The notes: generated by a model not told the origin, from the sequence alone. A stretch of DNA of 64,000 bases from Bifidobacterium oedipodis (GCF_012932425.1 NZ_JAAIII010000007.1:124001-188000), one strand, 5' to 3'. Counted from the first letter of the stretch, positions 1-9,207 are shown. Translations and numbers: made by a program.

Positions 1-850
1 TGACGCGCACATCGGCAGGCACCCGCAGACCCATGTCCTTAAGTTGTCGGATGACGCCGAATGCTAGGTGATCGTTGCCTGCCAGAATGCCATCAGGTTG
101 TATTCCCAAATCAAACAGGTCACCTATGGCCCGCGCTCCGGAAAGGCTGTTCCAATCGCCGACCTCGCGGATAAGTCGTTTGTCAAGGGCAATGCCGGCT
201 TCTTCAAGGGCAAGGCAGTAACCTTTGGCGCGTGTGGTGCGTGACGAGATTGGGCCAGTGAGCGCACCGCCGATCATGGCGATGCGGCGGCATCCTGCAT
301 TGATCAGACTGGTTGTGGCCTCCTTGGCCGCTTGCGTATTGTCGATATGAATGTAGGGGGCAGAGGCGGGGGATGGTTGTGCCCCCAGCATTACTAGTGG
401 CCAGTTGCCGTCCAACGCAGACGAATTGCCTGTGTCGAGTATCGCGGGGCTGATGATCAGGCCGTCAGTGCGTTGTTGGCGCACGGAATCGATGCTTGCG
501 AGTTCGTTCTGCAGATTCAGTCCGGTGGACTCCACCAGCACGCTGTATCCGCGATAGCGTGCGGCCGCGATGATGCGTTCTGCGAGTTCCGCAAAATAAC
601 TTTGCCGCAGATCGGTCACCGACAATGTGATGAGATGCGTGCGTCCGGCCTTGAGGTTCCGGGCGGAAGTGTTGGCTACATAACCGAGCTGGTCGATGGC
701 TTGTTTGACCCGAGCCTTGGTCGATTCCCTCATATAGGGGTAGCCGCTCAGATAATGGGAGACGGTGGCGATGGAGACTCCTGCGAGTTTCGCCACGTCG
801 CGTAGCGTGGTTTGCTGCCGGTGTTGCGATGGGCCAGACGTGGTGTCCAT
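1..850 (-). CDS. LacI-family transcriptional regulator (3' end cut by window)
   Basis: The protein begins MDTTSGPSQHRQQTTLRDVA and continues into a classic LacI helix-turn-helix (LRDVAKLAGVSIATVSHYLSG, roughly residues 15-36), then a hinge with NTSARNLKAGRT and a periplasmic-binding-protein-like effector domain running off the left edge. The ATG is preceded by a strong GGGGGAGG ribosome binding site. It is divergent from the wall-anchored GH43 gene, and a TTAAACGTTTGA operator-like palindrome lies in the shared promoter region, so it probably represses that gene in response to a plant-glycan sugar. The effector cannot be told from sequence. Family assignment is secure; the target is inferred from position. 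Confidence 0.93.
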   Translation of the reverse strand, partial: MDTTSGPSQHRQQTTLRDVAKLAGVSIATVSHYLSGYPYMRESTKARVKQAIDQLGYVANTSARNLKAGRTHLITLSVTDLRQSYFAELAERIIAAARYRGYSVLVESTGLNLQNELASIDSVRQQRTDGLIISPAILDTGNSSALDGNWPLVMLGAQPSPASAPYIHIDNTQAAKEATTSLINAGCRRIAMIGGALTGPISSRTTRAKGYCLALEEAGIALDKRLIREVGDWNSLSGARAIGDLFDLGIQPDGILAGNDHLAFGVIRQLKDMGLRVPADVRV

Positions 851-961
851 GGGAATCGTGACCTCCCCCTTACAGTCATCTGAAACGATGGTATCCCATG
901 ATCTAGGCGGATTCTAGTCGTAGATGGCACAGCATGCCTGCGTTATATTCGACACAATTTC

Positions 962-973
962 TTAAACGTTTGA
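962..973. promoter_or_regulatory. LacI-type operator in the divergent regulator/GH43 promoter
   Basis: TTAAACGTTTGA is a near-perfect palindrome centred on the CG typical of LacI/GalR operators. It lies about 110 bases before the LacI gene start and 130 before the GH43 start, the expected place for a shared operator. Confidence 0.55.
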
Positions 974-1104
974 TAAATGATTGTAACTGCGTTATGATGA
1001 TTGACGTTGATCACAAAAGATTAGTGATCGAAACCACCGTTGAACAACGGAGTCAAGGGCGTTGCTGCCTTGGAAGTGGCTTGTATACAAGGAAAGGAAC
1101 CCTT

Positions 1105-4100
1105 ATGGGAAAGAGACCCATGCGAGGCGTATCCGCTGTGACGGCGGTTGTCTCAATGTGTGTGGGACTGGTCTCCACGCCTGCTTTCGCAAACGATTCA
1201 GAAATTGCTGTGGCCGCAGCTGCGGCCACAGCGCAAACTGTGTCTTCCAATGAGATTCAGGTTGGATCCGAATGGAGAGACACCGACGGCAACCTTATTG
1301 AAGCGCATGGCGGCGGCGCCATGATGTACAAGGAATCCGAACTCAATTACGACGTCACCGGTGATGGTGACATGGATGACGATGTCTATCTGCTGTATGG
1401 AGAGAACAAAACCAATGCCACCCGCCCGGTCGATGGCGTGAATGGCTACTGGTCCACCGATCTGGTGACTTGGCACAACATGGGCACCGTGCTCGCCACC
1501 CACGAGGTGCTGCCGCACAAGACCATCGCCATCGCCGGCGACGAATGCTACACCGACGTGGACTCCCAGCAGTATTGTGCCGACCATAAGATCTCGCAGG
1601 ACGGCAAGCGCAGTAATTACGCGTCCGGATCCCAGCAGTACACGGTGATGAGCGAGGAGAACCTCGCCGAACTCAAGCGTCTCGCCAACCTGACTGAGGA
1701 GGCGGCCGCCGCCGAAGATCATGCGGATGCCGCAGCCAACGCCAAGACGTTCATCAAAGCGTATGTCGCCGAATGGAACGCGGACGGCACCGCCAAGGCA
1801 TACGACGAAGACGCGCTGGAGCTCGCCTTCGTGGATTTGTATGGCATGTACAGCATCGTTGAACGTCCGAAGATGGTCTACAACAAGAACACCGGCAAAT
1901 ACGTCATCGTGTTCCACTCCGACGGTGCCACCAATGCGAATGCGGATCGTGCCAAATGGGTGACCGGCCTGACGGATTCCGGCAAGTACGATATCACGCA
2001 GGGCAAGGAATACTTCTTCGACGGAAGCGACAACAACGGTTCGCGCTACTCCCGCGCCGAAATCGGTTTTGCGGTGTCCGACACCCCGTTCGGCCCGTTC
2101 AAACTGGTCAACTCCACCCGCATGAACTATGACAAGTCGATTCACTCGACCCGTTTCGGTGAATCGCGCGATATGACCGTGTACGTGGACTACGCCAACC
2201 CGAACGCGGACGGCAGCGTGGACGCCTACGCCGTCTACTCCTCGGAAATGAACGCGAAGATCTACATCTCGCGCCTCAACAACGACTACACCGGCCCTGC
2301 CGTGGAAGGCGACAGCGAGCCGCAGGGCGAGAACTGGCGCGCTCGCGTGCTGCCGCAGGACATCCGCGAGGCGCCGACCCTGTTCTACTGGGACGGCTAC
2401 TACTACATGATCACCTCCGGCACCAGCGGCTGGGCGTCCAACACGAACACCGTGTTCCGTGCCAAGAGCATGCTGCAGTCGGAGCAGTGGGAATACCTGG
2501 GCAATCCGTTCCGCGGTGCTAACGCCGACAAGGCGTTGGATACGCAGACCACCTACGTGCTGGTCAAGGACCAGGCCAAGGGCGAGTTCATCTATATGGG
2601 CGACCGCTGGGTGGTCGATAATCGAACCGGTTCCGCCGGTTCGGACACCAAACTCATCTGGGCACCGATCGAACTCGGCGACACCGATTCCGCCGATCCG
2701 TTCCACATTACAGGCTACGACTCCTGGGATCCGAATGATGAGAGCCTGTACCGCATGCCGCAGGATGCCGGCACGCTGGTGCTGTCCAAGGGTTCGCTGC
2801 TGCCGGATACGGTCGCCATCGACGATGTCGACACACCGGTGACATGGGCGGACGGCGCTGAGGATGAGGTGGCCAACGCCGCCGCGAACGCGACGCTGAG
2901 TCTGAACTTCACCGCGAACGGCAAGCGCTACACGATTTCCGTGCAGGTGATCGCTGCGGGCTTGGAATATTACATCGACTCCGGCGTGACCGATTCCTCG
3001 AAGGCTGCGGAGTACCAGGCGGTTGTGAAAGCCGTGCCGGGCCTGCGGAATTCCGATGCCGCCGACCAGGCCTGGGCTGAAGGCAGGAACTGGGGCTATG
3101 TGACCGAGAACGCCGTGGTGAAGAACGATGCCGGAGACTCCCGTGACCAGACTGGTCTGTACACCAACAATAGCGGCAAGACCATCTCGTACAAGCTCAC
3201 GTTGGACGCCGGTTCGTACACGCTGAACGCCGGCTTCTACGACTGGTGGGCGCAGTACAACAACAACCGCAAGATGGATCAGACCATCACCGGTGAGGAC
3301 GGCACCGTGATTGCCACTGGCGACTCTGTCGTCACCAAGAAGGGCACCTCGTCCGCGACCGGCAGCGTGGACTTCACGCTCGACAAGGCGCAGACCGTAA
3401 CCTACACGGTGACCCGCGCATCCGGCGCCGGCGCCGATCCGATCCTCAACTGGCTGACCGTGACCCAGCAGGAGAAGGAACTTGGCTTCGTGGGCGCGGC
3501 CGCGGGCGTGCTGCCCGAGACCGTGACCGTGGGTGGCAAGAGCGCGAAGGTGACATGGTCCGAGGCTTCGAAGGCTGCGGCCGCGAAGGCCACGACGGTG
3601 GCGAACCTCAACGTGTCCGGCACTACTGAAGACGGCGCTCCCGTCTCCGGTTATGTGGTGACCGTGCCGGAGAACCTGCGCTACTTCATCGACTCCGGTG
3701 CGGAGAATGCGTCCGGCAAGGAATTCGCCGCGGTGAAGACCGCAGCAGGTGAAGGTCTGCTTAATGCGGACGCTGCCGACCAGACATGGGACGGGGTTAG
3801 CGAAGGAAAAACCTGGGGCTATTCCGGCGGATTCGGATCGAACACGGCCGGCAGCGTGGATGATTGGACCAGCTCGTTCCTGGGCTGCTACTACAACACG
3901 CCCGTCACTTACCATCTGACTCTTAAGGCCGGCACGTATCGAATCGGCGCGGCGCAGAACCCGCGTTCGGGTGGCACCACCAAAATCTACACCACGGTCT
4001 CGCAGAATGGCACCGTGCTCGCCGGGCACAAGACCGCCGACTCCAACGGCGAGGCCACGCAGGTGGTGCAGACCGTGACCGTGCCCGAGGATGGCGTGGT

Positions 4101-5241
4101 CGACGTCGAATTCGGCACCAACGGCACTTCCGGGTGGAACGCCCGTCTGGCCATGGTATGGGTTTCTGAGGCTGGCGGTGACAAAACTGAGCTGAACCAA
4201 GCCATCGCTGATGTGGACAACCAGATTGAATCCGGTGCACTGGCCGAAAGCAAGTACACGGTCAGCTCGTGGAAGGCATTCCAGGAGGCACTATCTGCGG
4301 CGAAGACTGTGGCGGGCAATACCAACGCTCTGCAGGCCGAGGTTGATTCAGCTTGCAGCCGCTTGCAGCAGGCGCGCGAGGCGCTTGTGCTCCGGCAGCT
4401 GGACATCGCGGTTGCGGCGCAGGGTGCCGAGATCGTTGATGGCAAGGTTCAGGCGAAGGTTGGCGATGAACTGACACTCACCGTAACCATGCCGGCCATC
4501 GAGGGTGTTGTTACTTGGTCGTCTTCAGATGAAGCGGTGGTGCAGCTGCTGAAGTCTAAGGCCGATGGTGTCGCTACAGTATCCGTTGCGTCGATCCAAA
4601 AGGTGCGTTTGCTCAAGGTCGGCGAGGCCACGGTGACTGCCACTGATATCGAGGGCAATGTTGGCCATGTGACGATTCAGGTTACGGATGATGAGACCGT
4701 TGATCCTGATCCTGATCCAGAACCTAAGCCGGATCCCGATCCGGAGCCTGAACCCGAACCTGAACCCGATCCGGAAGTCAAGCCGGCTGATAAGGCTGCG
4801 TTGCAAGCTGCTGTGGACGCCGCTGGCAAACTTGCGGAGTCGGATCACACGGCTGATTCGTGGGCCAAGTTTGCCAAGGCGTTGGCCTCTGCGAAGGAAG
4901 TGCTCGCTAACGCCGACGCTACGCAGGACGAGGTTAACGCCGCGCTTGCGAACCTGCAGGCCGCTGCAGCCGCGTTGAAGCCGGCAGATCAGGGCCAACA
5001 GCCTGGTGGCGACGGTTCTGGTGACAATACCGGTGGTCAAGGCGATCAAGGCAATACTGGCGGACAAGACAGTGAATCCGACAATAACGACCGGAAGCCT
5101 GGCGGTCAGGGCCAGGAGTCCTCTGGCCAGCTTATCGGTGTTGCCAAGACCGGTGCCTCGGTGGCTATCGTTGCTGCGATCGCAGGGATTGCGCTGGTTG
5201 CCGGTGTGGGCGTGACGATTCTCAAGCGTCGTAACGCCTGA
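1105..5241 (+). CDS. Cell-wall-anchored multidomain GH43 glycosidase
   Basis: A secreted 1378-residue enzyme. The start chosen is ATG 1105 (GGAAAGGAAC upstream), because it opens directly into a signal peptide ending about STPAFA (residue 29); an in-frame start at 934 would add 57 residues without signal character. Domains in order: GH43 five-bladed propeller about 50-545 (HGGG 68-71, ERPK, SRDM, REAP, TTYVLV), resembling exo-beta-1,3-galactanase/arabinofuranosidase subfamilies; Ig-like; two copies of a YxIDSG-starting carbohydrate-binding-like module (about 619-787 and 856-1022) with an Ig-like domain between; FIVAR (about 1026-1095); Big_2-like; an acidic DPDPEPEP linker; second FIVAR; Gly/Gln/Asp-rich stretch; sorting signal VAKTG (1346-1350), hydrophobic span and KRRNA. 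The VAKTG motif departs from LPXTG. Probably removes arabinose or galactose units from plant arabinogalactan at the cell surface; exact substrate unknown. Confidence 0.9.
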   Translation: MGKRPMRGVSAVTAVVSMCVGLVSTPAFANDSEIAVAAAAATAQTVSSNEIQVGSEWRDTDGNLIEAHGGGAMMYKESELNYDVTGDGDMDDDVYLLYGENKTNATRPVDGVNGYWSTDLVTWHNMGTVLATHEVLPHKTIAIAGDECYTDVDSQQYCADHKISQDGKRSNYASGSQQYTVMSEENLAELKRLANLTEEAAAAEDHADAAANAKTFIKAYVAEWNADGTAKAYDEDALELAFVDLYGMYSIVERPKMVYNKNTGKYVIVFHSDGATNANADRAKWVTGLTDSGKYDITQGKEYFFDGSDNNGSRYSRAEIGFAVSDTPFGPFKLVNSTRMNYDKSIHSTRFGESRDMTVYVDYANPNADGSVDAYAVYSSEMNAKIYISRLNNDYTGPAVEGDSEPQGENWRARVLPQDIREAPTLFYWDGYYYMITSGTSGWASNTNTVFRAKSMLQSEQWEYLGNPFRGANADKALDTQTTYVLVKDQAKGEFIYMGDRWVVDNRTGSAGSDTKLIWAPIELGDTDSADPFHITGYDSWDPNDESLYRMPQDAGTLVLSKGSLLPDTVAIDDVDTPVTWADGAEDEVANAAANATLSLNFTANGKRYTISVQVIAAGLEYYIDSGVTDSSKAAEYQAVVKAVPGLRNSDAADQAWAEGRNWGYVTENAVVKNDAGDSRDQTGLYTNNSGKTISYKLTLDAGSYTLNAGFYDWWAQYNNNRKMDQTITGEDGTVIATGDSVVTKKGTSSATGSVDFTLDKAQTVTYTVTRASGAGADPILNWLTVTQQEKELGFVGAAAGVLPETVTVGGKSAKVTWSEASKAAAAKATTVANLNVSGTTEDGAPVSGYVVTVPENLRYFIDSGAENASGKEFAAVKTAAGEGLLNADAADQTWDGVSEGKTWGYSGGFGSNTAGSVDDWTSSFLGCYYNTPVTYHLTLKAGTYRIGAAQNPRSGGTTKIYTTVSQNGTVLAGHKTADSNGEATQVVQTVTVPEDGVVDVEFGTNGTSGWNARLAMVWVSEAGGDKTELNQAIADVDNQIESGALAESKYTVSSWKAFQEALSAAKTVAGNTNALQAEVDSACSRLQQAREALVLRQLDIAVAAQGAEIVDGKVQAKVGDELTLTVTMPAIEGVVTWSSSDEAVVQLLKSKADGVATVSVASIQKVRLLKVGEATVTATDIEGNVGHVTIQVTDDETVDPDPDPEPKPDPDPEPEPEPEPDPEVKPADKAALQAAVDAAGKLAESDHTADSWAKFAKALASAKEVLANADATQDEVNAALANLQAAAAALKPADQGQQPGGDGSGDNTGGQGDQGNTGGQDSESDNNDRKPGGQGQESSGQLIGVAKTGASVAIVAAIAGIALVAGVGVTILKRRNA

Positions 5242-5282
5242 GTGACTGGCCGACCGGTCAGTCGGCACTCCGGCATTCATTA

Positions 5283-5355
5283 GTAACGCTATAGCCTTGG
5301 CGGCATGGAGACACCTTACCTTGGTGTTCCCATGCCGCTAAGGCTATAGCGTTAC
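5283..5355. repeat. Long imperfect inverted repeat (33-nt arms)
   Basis: The arms 5283-5315 and 5323-5355 match with about three mismatches of 33, around a 7-nt loop. No T-tract follows, so it is not a standard intrinsic terminator, though it may act as one or protect the 3' end of the GH43 mRNA. Each arm starts GTAACGCTATAGCC. Confidence 0.85.
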
Positions 5356-5480
5356 TGTGTAACGTGGTGCCCACATAGTGAACCTTCGCTGGAACGAGCC
5401 GAGGGACGCTCCTAAATTCTGCAACTGGTTCGAGCGAAAGCTCGATGAACGACTTTGATAGCGAAAGGAGGTTCGCCGTG

Positions 5481-5537
5481 ATGATGGAACGTTTTGTGTC
5501 CGCACGAATTATTATTCCGTCTTCGCTGGCGGACTAA
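5481..5537 (+). CDS. Isoleucine-rich leader peptide (18 aa)
   Basis: MMERFVSARIIIPSSLAD, starting at ATG 5481 (GTG 5478 also possible) after a perfect AAAGGAGG site. It contains three consecutive ATT (Ile) codons at 5508-5516. It lies upstream of alternative GC-rich hairpins and a terminator, before the MHS transporter gene. This is the architecture of branched-chain amino acid attenuators: ribosome stalling at the Ile codons would choose between structures. Length, ribosome binding site and the Ile run are seen directly; the regulatory role is inferred. Confidence 0.7.
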   Translation: MMERFVSARIIIPSSLAD

Positions 5538-5553
5538 TTCGGCTATCGCAAGT

Positions 5554-5634
5554 AAGCCCCGCCAGTGAAGGCGGGGTCGGCAAATAACGTTTGCTTCAAG
5601 CCCCGCCTCAAACTGGCGGGGCTTTGCTGTTTTA
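5554..5634 (+). promoter_or_regulatory. Putative transcription attenuator upstream of MHS transporter
   Basis: Two hairpins use near-identical arms. The first pairs CCCCGCC 5557-5563 with GGCGGGG 5570-5576. The second, the terminator, pairs AAGCCCCGCC 5598-5607 with GGCGGGGCTT 5615-5624, followed by TGCTGTTTT. GGCGGGG 5570-5576 could instead pair with CCCCGCC 5601-5607, removing the terminator. CTGGCGG 5526-5532 in the leader peptide can pair with CCGCCAG 5559-5565. So at least three exclusive foldings exist, as in an amino acid attenuator. Confidence 0.65.
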
Positions 5635-5719
5635 TGCCCCACAAGGGCCCGCACAGCAGTCGCACAGAGAAGAATACAAGAGTACGTAACAGTACACAAC
5701 ATTGTCAGGAGCCCCTCTC

Positions 5720-7084
5720 ATGACTTCAGTCGAACCCACGACTGGCAACACTGCCGGTGGCAAGGTCCAAGCCATGGCCCGCGATTCGGTCAAAACCGTG
5801 ATCGCCGCCTCCATGGTCGGTACCGCCATCGAATTCTACGACTTCTATGCCTACGGCACCGCCGCGGCAAACTACTTCCCGAAGGTGTTCTTCGGCGACA
5901 CCGGCAACCCCACGGTCGCCCTGCTCGCCTCGCTGCTCACCTTCGCCATCGCCTTCATCGCACGCCCGCTGGGCTCGCTGGTGTTCGGACACTTCGGCGA
6001 TCGCATGGGCCGCAAGACCACGCTGGTGGTCTCCCTGCTGACCATGGGCATCGCCACATTCCTCATCGGCTGCCTGCCCACCTATGACATGTGGGGCATC
6101 GTTGCTGTCGTCGTGCTGTGCCTGTGCCGTTTCGTGCAGGGCATCGGCCTGGGCGGCGAATGGTCCGGCGCGGCGCTGGTCGCCACCGAGAACGCACCGG
6201 AAGGCAAGCGTGCCCTGTATGGTTCCTTCCCGGAGCTGGGTGCTCCGATCGGCTTCTTCCTGTCCAACGGCACCTACTTTGTGCTGGAATCCTTCAACGA
6301 CGAGGCCGCTATGATGGCTTGGGGCTGGCGTGTGCCGTTCCTACTGAGCGCGGTCCTCGTGATCGTTGGCCTTGTGGTGCGTGTGCATATGGAGGAGACC
6401 CCGATCTTCCGTATGGCTCAGGAGCGCAACGAAGTCGTCAAGGCGCCGCTGGTCGAAGTGTTCAAGAAGTCCTGGCTGCAGGTGCTGCAGGGCACCTTCC
6501 TTGTGGCCGTCACCTACACGCTGTTCTACACGCTGGCTACTTGGTCGCTGGCTTGGGGCACCAAGGAAGCCGGCCAGGGCGGCGGCGGACTGGGCTTCAC
6601 CAATCAGGAATACCTGCTGATGCTTATGATCGCCATCTGCGTGTTCGCCGCGTTCATCGTGATCTCCTGCGTCAACGCCGATAAGATCGGCCGTCGTCGC
6701 GTGATCACCTTCTCGTCCGTGGCGCTGATTGTGTTCGCTGCACTGTTCCCGTTCTTGCTGAACGGCGAAGTGGTCGGCCAGCGCAACTTCTTCGCCAATA
6801 TGGTGTTCCTGTGCATCGGCTTCGCCCTGATGGGCTGCGCCTTCGGCCCGATCGGTGCGATCCTGCCTGAACTCTTCGAAGCGAATGTGCGCTACTCCGG
6901 CTCCGGCATCAGCTACAACCTCGCCGCTATCGTCGGCGCGGCCTTCGTGCCGACCATCGCCACCTGGCTGAGCTCCCACTGGGGCGTGCACTCTGTGGGC
7001 CTCTACCTCGGCGTGATGGCCGTGTGCGCGCTTATCGCTGTGCTCAGCTGCCGTGAAACTAAAGACGTCGATTTTACCAAGTAA
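5720..7084 (+). CDS. MHS-family MFS transporter (ShiA/ProP-like)
   Basis: A 454-residue, 12-helix proton symporter of the metabolite:H+ symporter family. Seen: EFYDFYAYG near the N-terminus (typical of MHS proteins such as ShiA, ProP and KgtP), DRMGRK-type loop (FGHFGDRMGRKTTLV), and GLGGEWSGAALVATENAP in helix 4-5. Start is ATG 5720, with TCAGGAG eight bases upstream. It is preceded by the Ile-rich leader peptide and attenuator and followed by ilvC, which hints at a branched-chain amino acid or keto-acid related substrate; annotation by homology alone would say shikimate or osmolyte transporter. Family certain, substrate unknown. Confidence 0.9.
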   Translation: MTSVEPTTGNTAGGKVQAMARDSVKTVIAASMVGTAIEFYDFYAYGTAAANYFPKVFFGDTGNPTVALLASLLTFAIAFIARPLGSLVFGHFGDRMGRKTTLVVSLLTMGIATFLIGCLPTYDMWGIVAVVVLCLCRFVQGIGLGGEWSGAALVATENAPEGKRALYGSFPELGAPIGFFLSNGTYFVLESFNDEAAMMAWGWRVPFLLSAVLVIVGLVVRVHMEETPIFRMAQERNEVVKAPLVEVFKKSWLQVLQGTFLVAVTYTLFYTLATWSLAWGTKEAGQGGGGLGFTNQEYLLMLMIAICVFAAFIVISCVNADKIGRRRVITFSSVALIVFAALFPFLLNGEVVGQRNFFANMVFLCIGFALMGCAFGPIGAILPELFEANVRYSGSGISYNLAAIVGAAFVPTIATWLSSHWGVHSVGLYLGVMAVCALIAVLSCRETKDVDFTK

Positions 7085-7095
7085 ATCGTTGCCTC

Positions 7096-7192
7096 GTCAT
7101 GCTGAGCGGAGCGTAGCGGAGTCGAAGCATCTCCGTTCCGAAACGTTCGTGAGATCCTTCGACTCCGGCCTACGGCCTCCGCTCAGGATGAC
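7096..7192. repeat. Inverted repeat of the GTCATCCTGAGCG type
   Basis: GTCATGCTGAGCGGAGC at the left and CCGCTCAGGATGAC at the right form a long stem after the transporter stop, with inner GTCGAAGCATCTC / GAGATCCTTCGAC also pairing. The same sequence type occurs at 53798-53880. It probably works as a terminator or mRNA-end hairpin; it belongs to a dispersed bacterial intergenic repeat type. Confidence 0.8.
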
Positions 7193-7523
7193 AGGGTGGT
7201 TTTGCTCGGCAAACCTCAATCTCATAACTGAAAAACTTGCGTCCACAACGTGAACCCCATGGTGCTTCGTTCCGGTGCTGGTACTAAACCTACATACCGG
7301 AAAAGCCCACAAGGAAAACCACGTAGCCCCCGCGATACCCCTGCGGCAGGGCGCATGACATATAACTGAATATTTATCCAAACTTCTCCGCATTCATGCG
7401 GATCACCGAAGAATCCAACCCGCTGCTTGGTCAGGGCAGGCCGAATTCCCCGCACGACCCGTGTGGATCGGAACGCCGGACGGCACACGCCGCCCAGCCC
7501 ATCCCAACAAAGGAGTGCCAATT
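7193..7523. other. Promoter/leader region of ilvC copy 1
   Basis: About 330 bases without a convincing gene. An AT-rich patch near 7360-7385 (TATAACTGAATATTTATCC) is the likely promoter. AAAGGAG at 7509-7515 is the ribosome binding site of ilvC. No Ile-rich leader peptide was found here. Confidence 0.5.
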
Positions 7524-8576
7524 ATGGCAGCAACTATCTGGTACGAAAAGGACGCCGACCTCGCCGTGTTCGATGGCAAGAAGGTCGCCATCCTGGGCTA
7601 TGGCTCCCAGGGCCACGCCCACGCGCTGAACCTGCGCGACTCGGGCGTCAACGTGGTCGTGGGCCTGCGTCCGACCTCCAAGTCTGTGGAGTTCGCCAAG
7701 GAGCAGGGCCTCGAGGTCAAGTCCGTGGCCGACGCGGTGAAGGAAGCCGACGTCGTGATGATCCTGCTGCCCGATCAGTACCAGGCCAAGGTCTACAAGG
7801 AAGAAGTTGAGCCGAACCTGAAGCCGGGTGCTGCCCTGGCCTTCGCTCACGGCTTCAACATTCACTACGGCTACATCAAGCCTTCTGAGGATCATCCGGT
7901 GTTCATGGTTGCTCCGAAGGGCCCGGGCCACATTGTGCGTCGTGAGTACGCTGCTGGCCGTGGCGTGCCGGTCGTCGTGGCTGTTGAGCAGGATCCTGAC
8001 GGCAAGACCTGGCCGCTGTGCCTGGCTTACGCCAAGGCTCTGGGCGCTCTGCGCGCTGGTGCCATCAAGACCACCTTCACCGAGGAGACCGAGACCGATC
8101 TGTTCGGCGAGCAGGATGTGCTGATGGGTGGTATCAACCACCTGTGCGATATGGGCTTCGATGTGCTGACCGAGGCTGGCTACCAGCCGGAGATCGCCTA
8201 CTTCGAGGTGTTCCACGAGCTGAAGATGCTGGTTGACCTGGCTAACGAGGGTGGCCTGAACAAGGCCCGTTGGTCCTGCTCCGACACCGCCCAGTACGGC
8301 GATTACACCTCCACGGTTATCACCGAGGAGACTAAGAAGCGCATGCAGTACCAGCTCAAGCGCATCCAGGACGGCTCCTTCGCCAAGGAGTTCATGGATG
8401 ACCAGGCCGCTGGCGCTCCGAAGTTCAAGAAGCTGCAGGAAGAGTTCTCTCACCCGCACCTGGAAACCGTTGGTCCGAAGCTGCGCGCTATGTTCTCCTG
8501 GAACAACGAGGCTGCGAAGGACGCTGACGAGACCGAGTCCTTCACCGGCAAGATCGCTCGCGCCCAGGTTCAGTGA
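7524..8576 (+). CDS. ilvC: Ketol-acid reductoisomerase, copy 1
   Basis: Converts acetolactate or acetohydroxybutyrate to dihydroxy acids in valine, leucine and isoleucine synthesis, using NAD(P)H and magnesium. 350 residues, a short class I enzyme. Seen: Rossmann fingerprint [17 protein letters not shown] (about 25-41), [10 protein letters not shown], and the knotted C-terminal domain with [17 protein letters not shown] and CSDTAQYG. Start ATG 7524 follows AAAGGAGTGCCAATT. A second, about 87% identical copy lies 631 bases downstream in the same direction; the first dozen codons and the ribosome binding site are almost identical between the two. Confidence 0.97.
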   Translation: MAATIWYEKDADLAVFDGKKVAILGYGSQGHAHALNLRDSGVNVVVGLRPTSKSVEFAKEQGLEVKSVADAVKEADVVMILLPDQYQAKVYKEEVEPNLKPGAALAFAHGFNIHYGYIKPSEDHPVFMVAPKGPGHIVRREYAAGRGVPVVVAVEQDPDGKTWPLCLAYAKALGALRAGAIKTTFTEETETDLFGEQDVLMGGINHLCDMGFDVLTEAGYQPEIAYFEVFHELKMLVDLANEGGLNKARWSCSDTAQYGDYTSTVITEETKKRMQYQLKRIQDGSFAKEFMDDQAAGAPKFKKLQEEFSHPHLETVGPKLRAMFSWNNEAAKDADETESFTGKIARAQVQ

Positions 8577-8652
8577 GTCACGCTTAGTGAGCAGAATTCA
8601 GTGAGCATTGCTTGCTGATTCGCCCACTGCGTAGCGAATCCTAAAACGCATA

Positions 8653-8687
8653 CGAAGGCCGCCACCCCAACCGGATGGCGGCCTTCG
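8653..8687 (+). terminator. Hairpin terminator after ilvC copy 1
   Basis: CGAAGGCCGCCA pairs perfectly with TGGCGGCCTTCG around an 11-nt loop. The following T content is poor. Confidence 0.7.
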
Positions 8688-8804
8688 CATATCCTCAACT
8701 GTTGAGATGGCATGCTCAGAAGAAACCGATGGTGGTTCTTTTCCTTAGGATTGGTCCTTGCAGTGTCGTTCCCTCATTTTTCACAAGTGCAAAGGCAGAC
8801 ATAT

Positions 8805-8919
8805 GCCAACTACCGTAACAAAATATAGCCAACTACCGTAGTAAAAAACAGCCAACTACTGTAACAAAAAATGGCCAACTACCGTAATGAAATATGGCCA
8901 ACTACTGTAATGAAGCGGC
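8805..8919. repeat. Five tandem 23-bp repeats between the ilvC copies
   Basis: Five units of exactly 23 bases start at 8805, 8828, 8851, 8874 and 8897. Each begins GCCAACTACYGTA and is followed by an A-rich tail. The last unit decays after TGAAG. They sit upstream of ilvC copy 2 and could be a protein-binding array or a variable-number repeat. The remaining bases to 9207 hold no gene I can support. Confidence 0.9.
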
Positions 8920-9207
8920 AACGGGCTTATTGACAGGGAAGTGATTGTGCAGTAGCTGTTGCTGTGCTGTGGTCGCGCTGTGGTTGTGGTCCGGCTCACG
9001 TTTTGGACTGGAAGTCTGATTCGGCGGGGTTGCCGGTAGGATAGTGCTCGGTTTGAAGGACACAATCCTTCTGATTGCAGCGCAAGGCCGCCGCCCGATC
9101 ATGAGTCACCAATCGTGGGCGCGCGGAGGCCGAACACGAAGACAAGTAGATACTCGGAACACGAATGCCGTGTCCGACCCCACTACATACAAAAGGAGTG
9201 CCAAATT

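Noticed and set aside
1198..4200. 1000-residue minus-strand open frame opposite the GH43 gene
   Set aside because: Long antisense frames arise from codon bias in GC-rich genes; the plus-strand GH43 protein is clear, and the minus frame has no recognisable domain.
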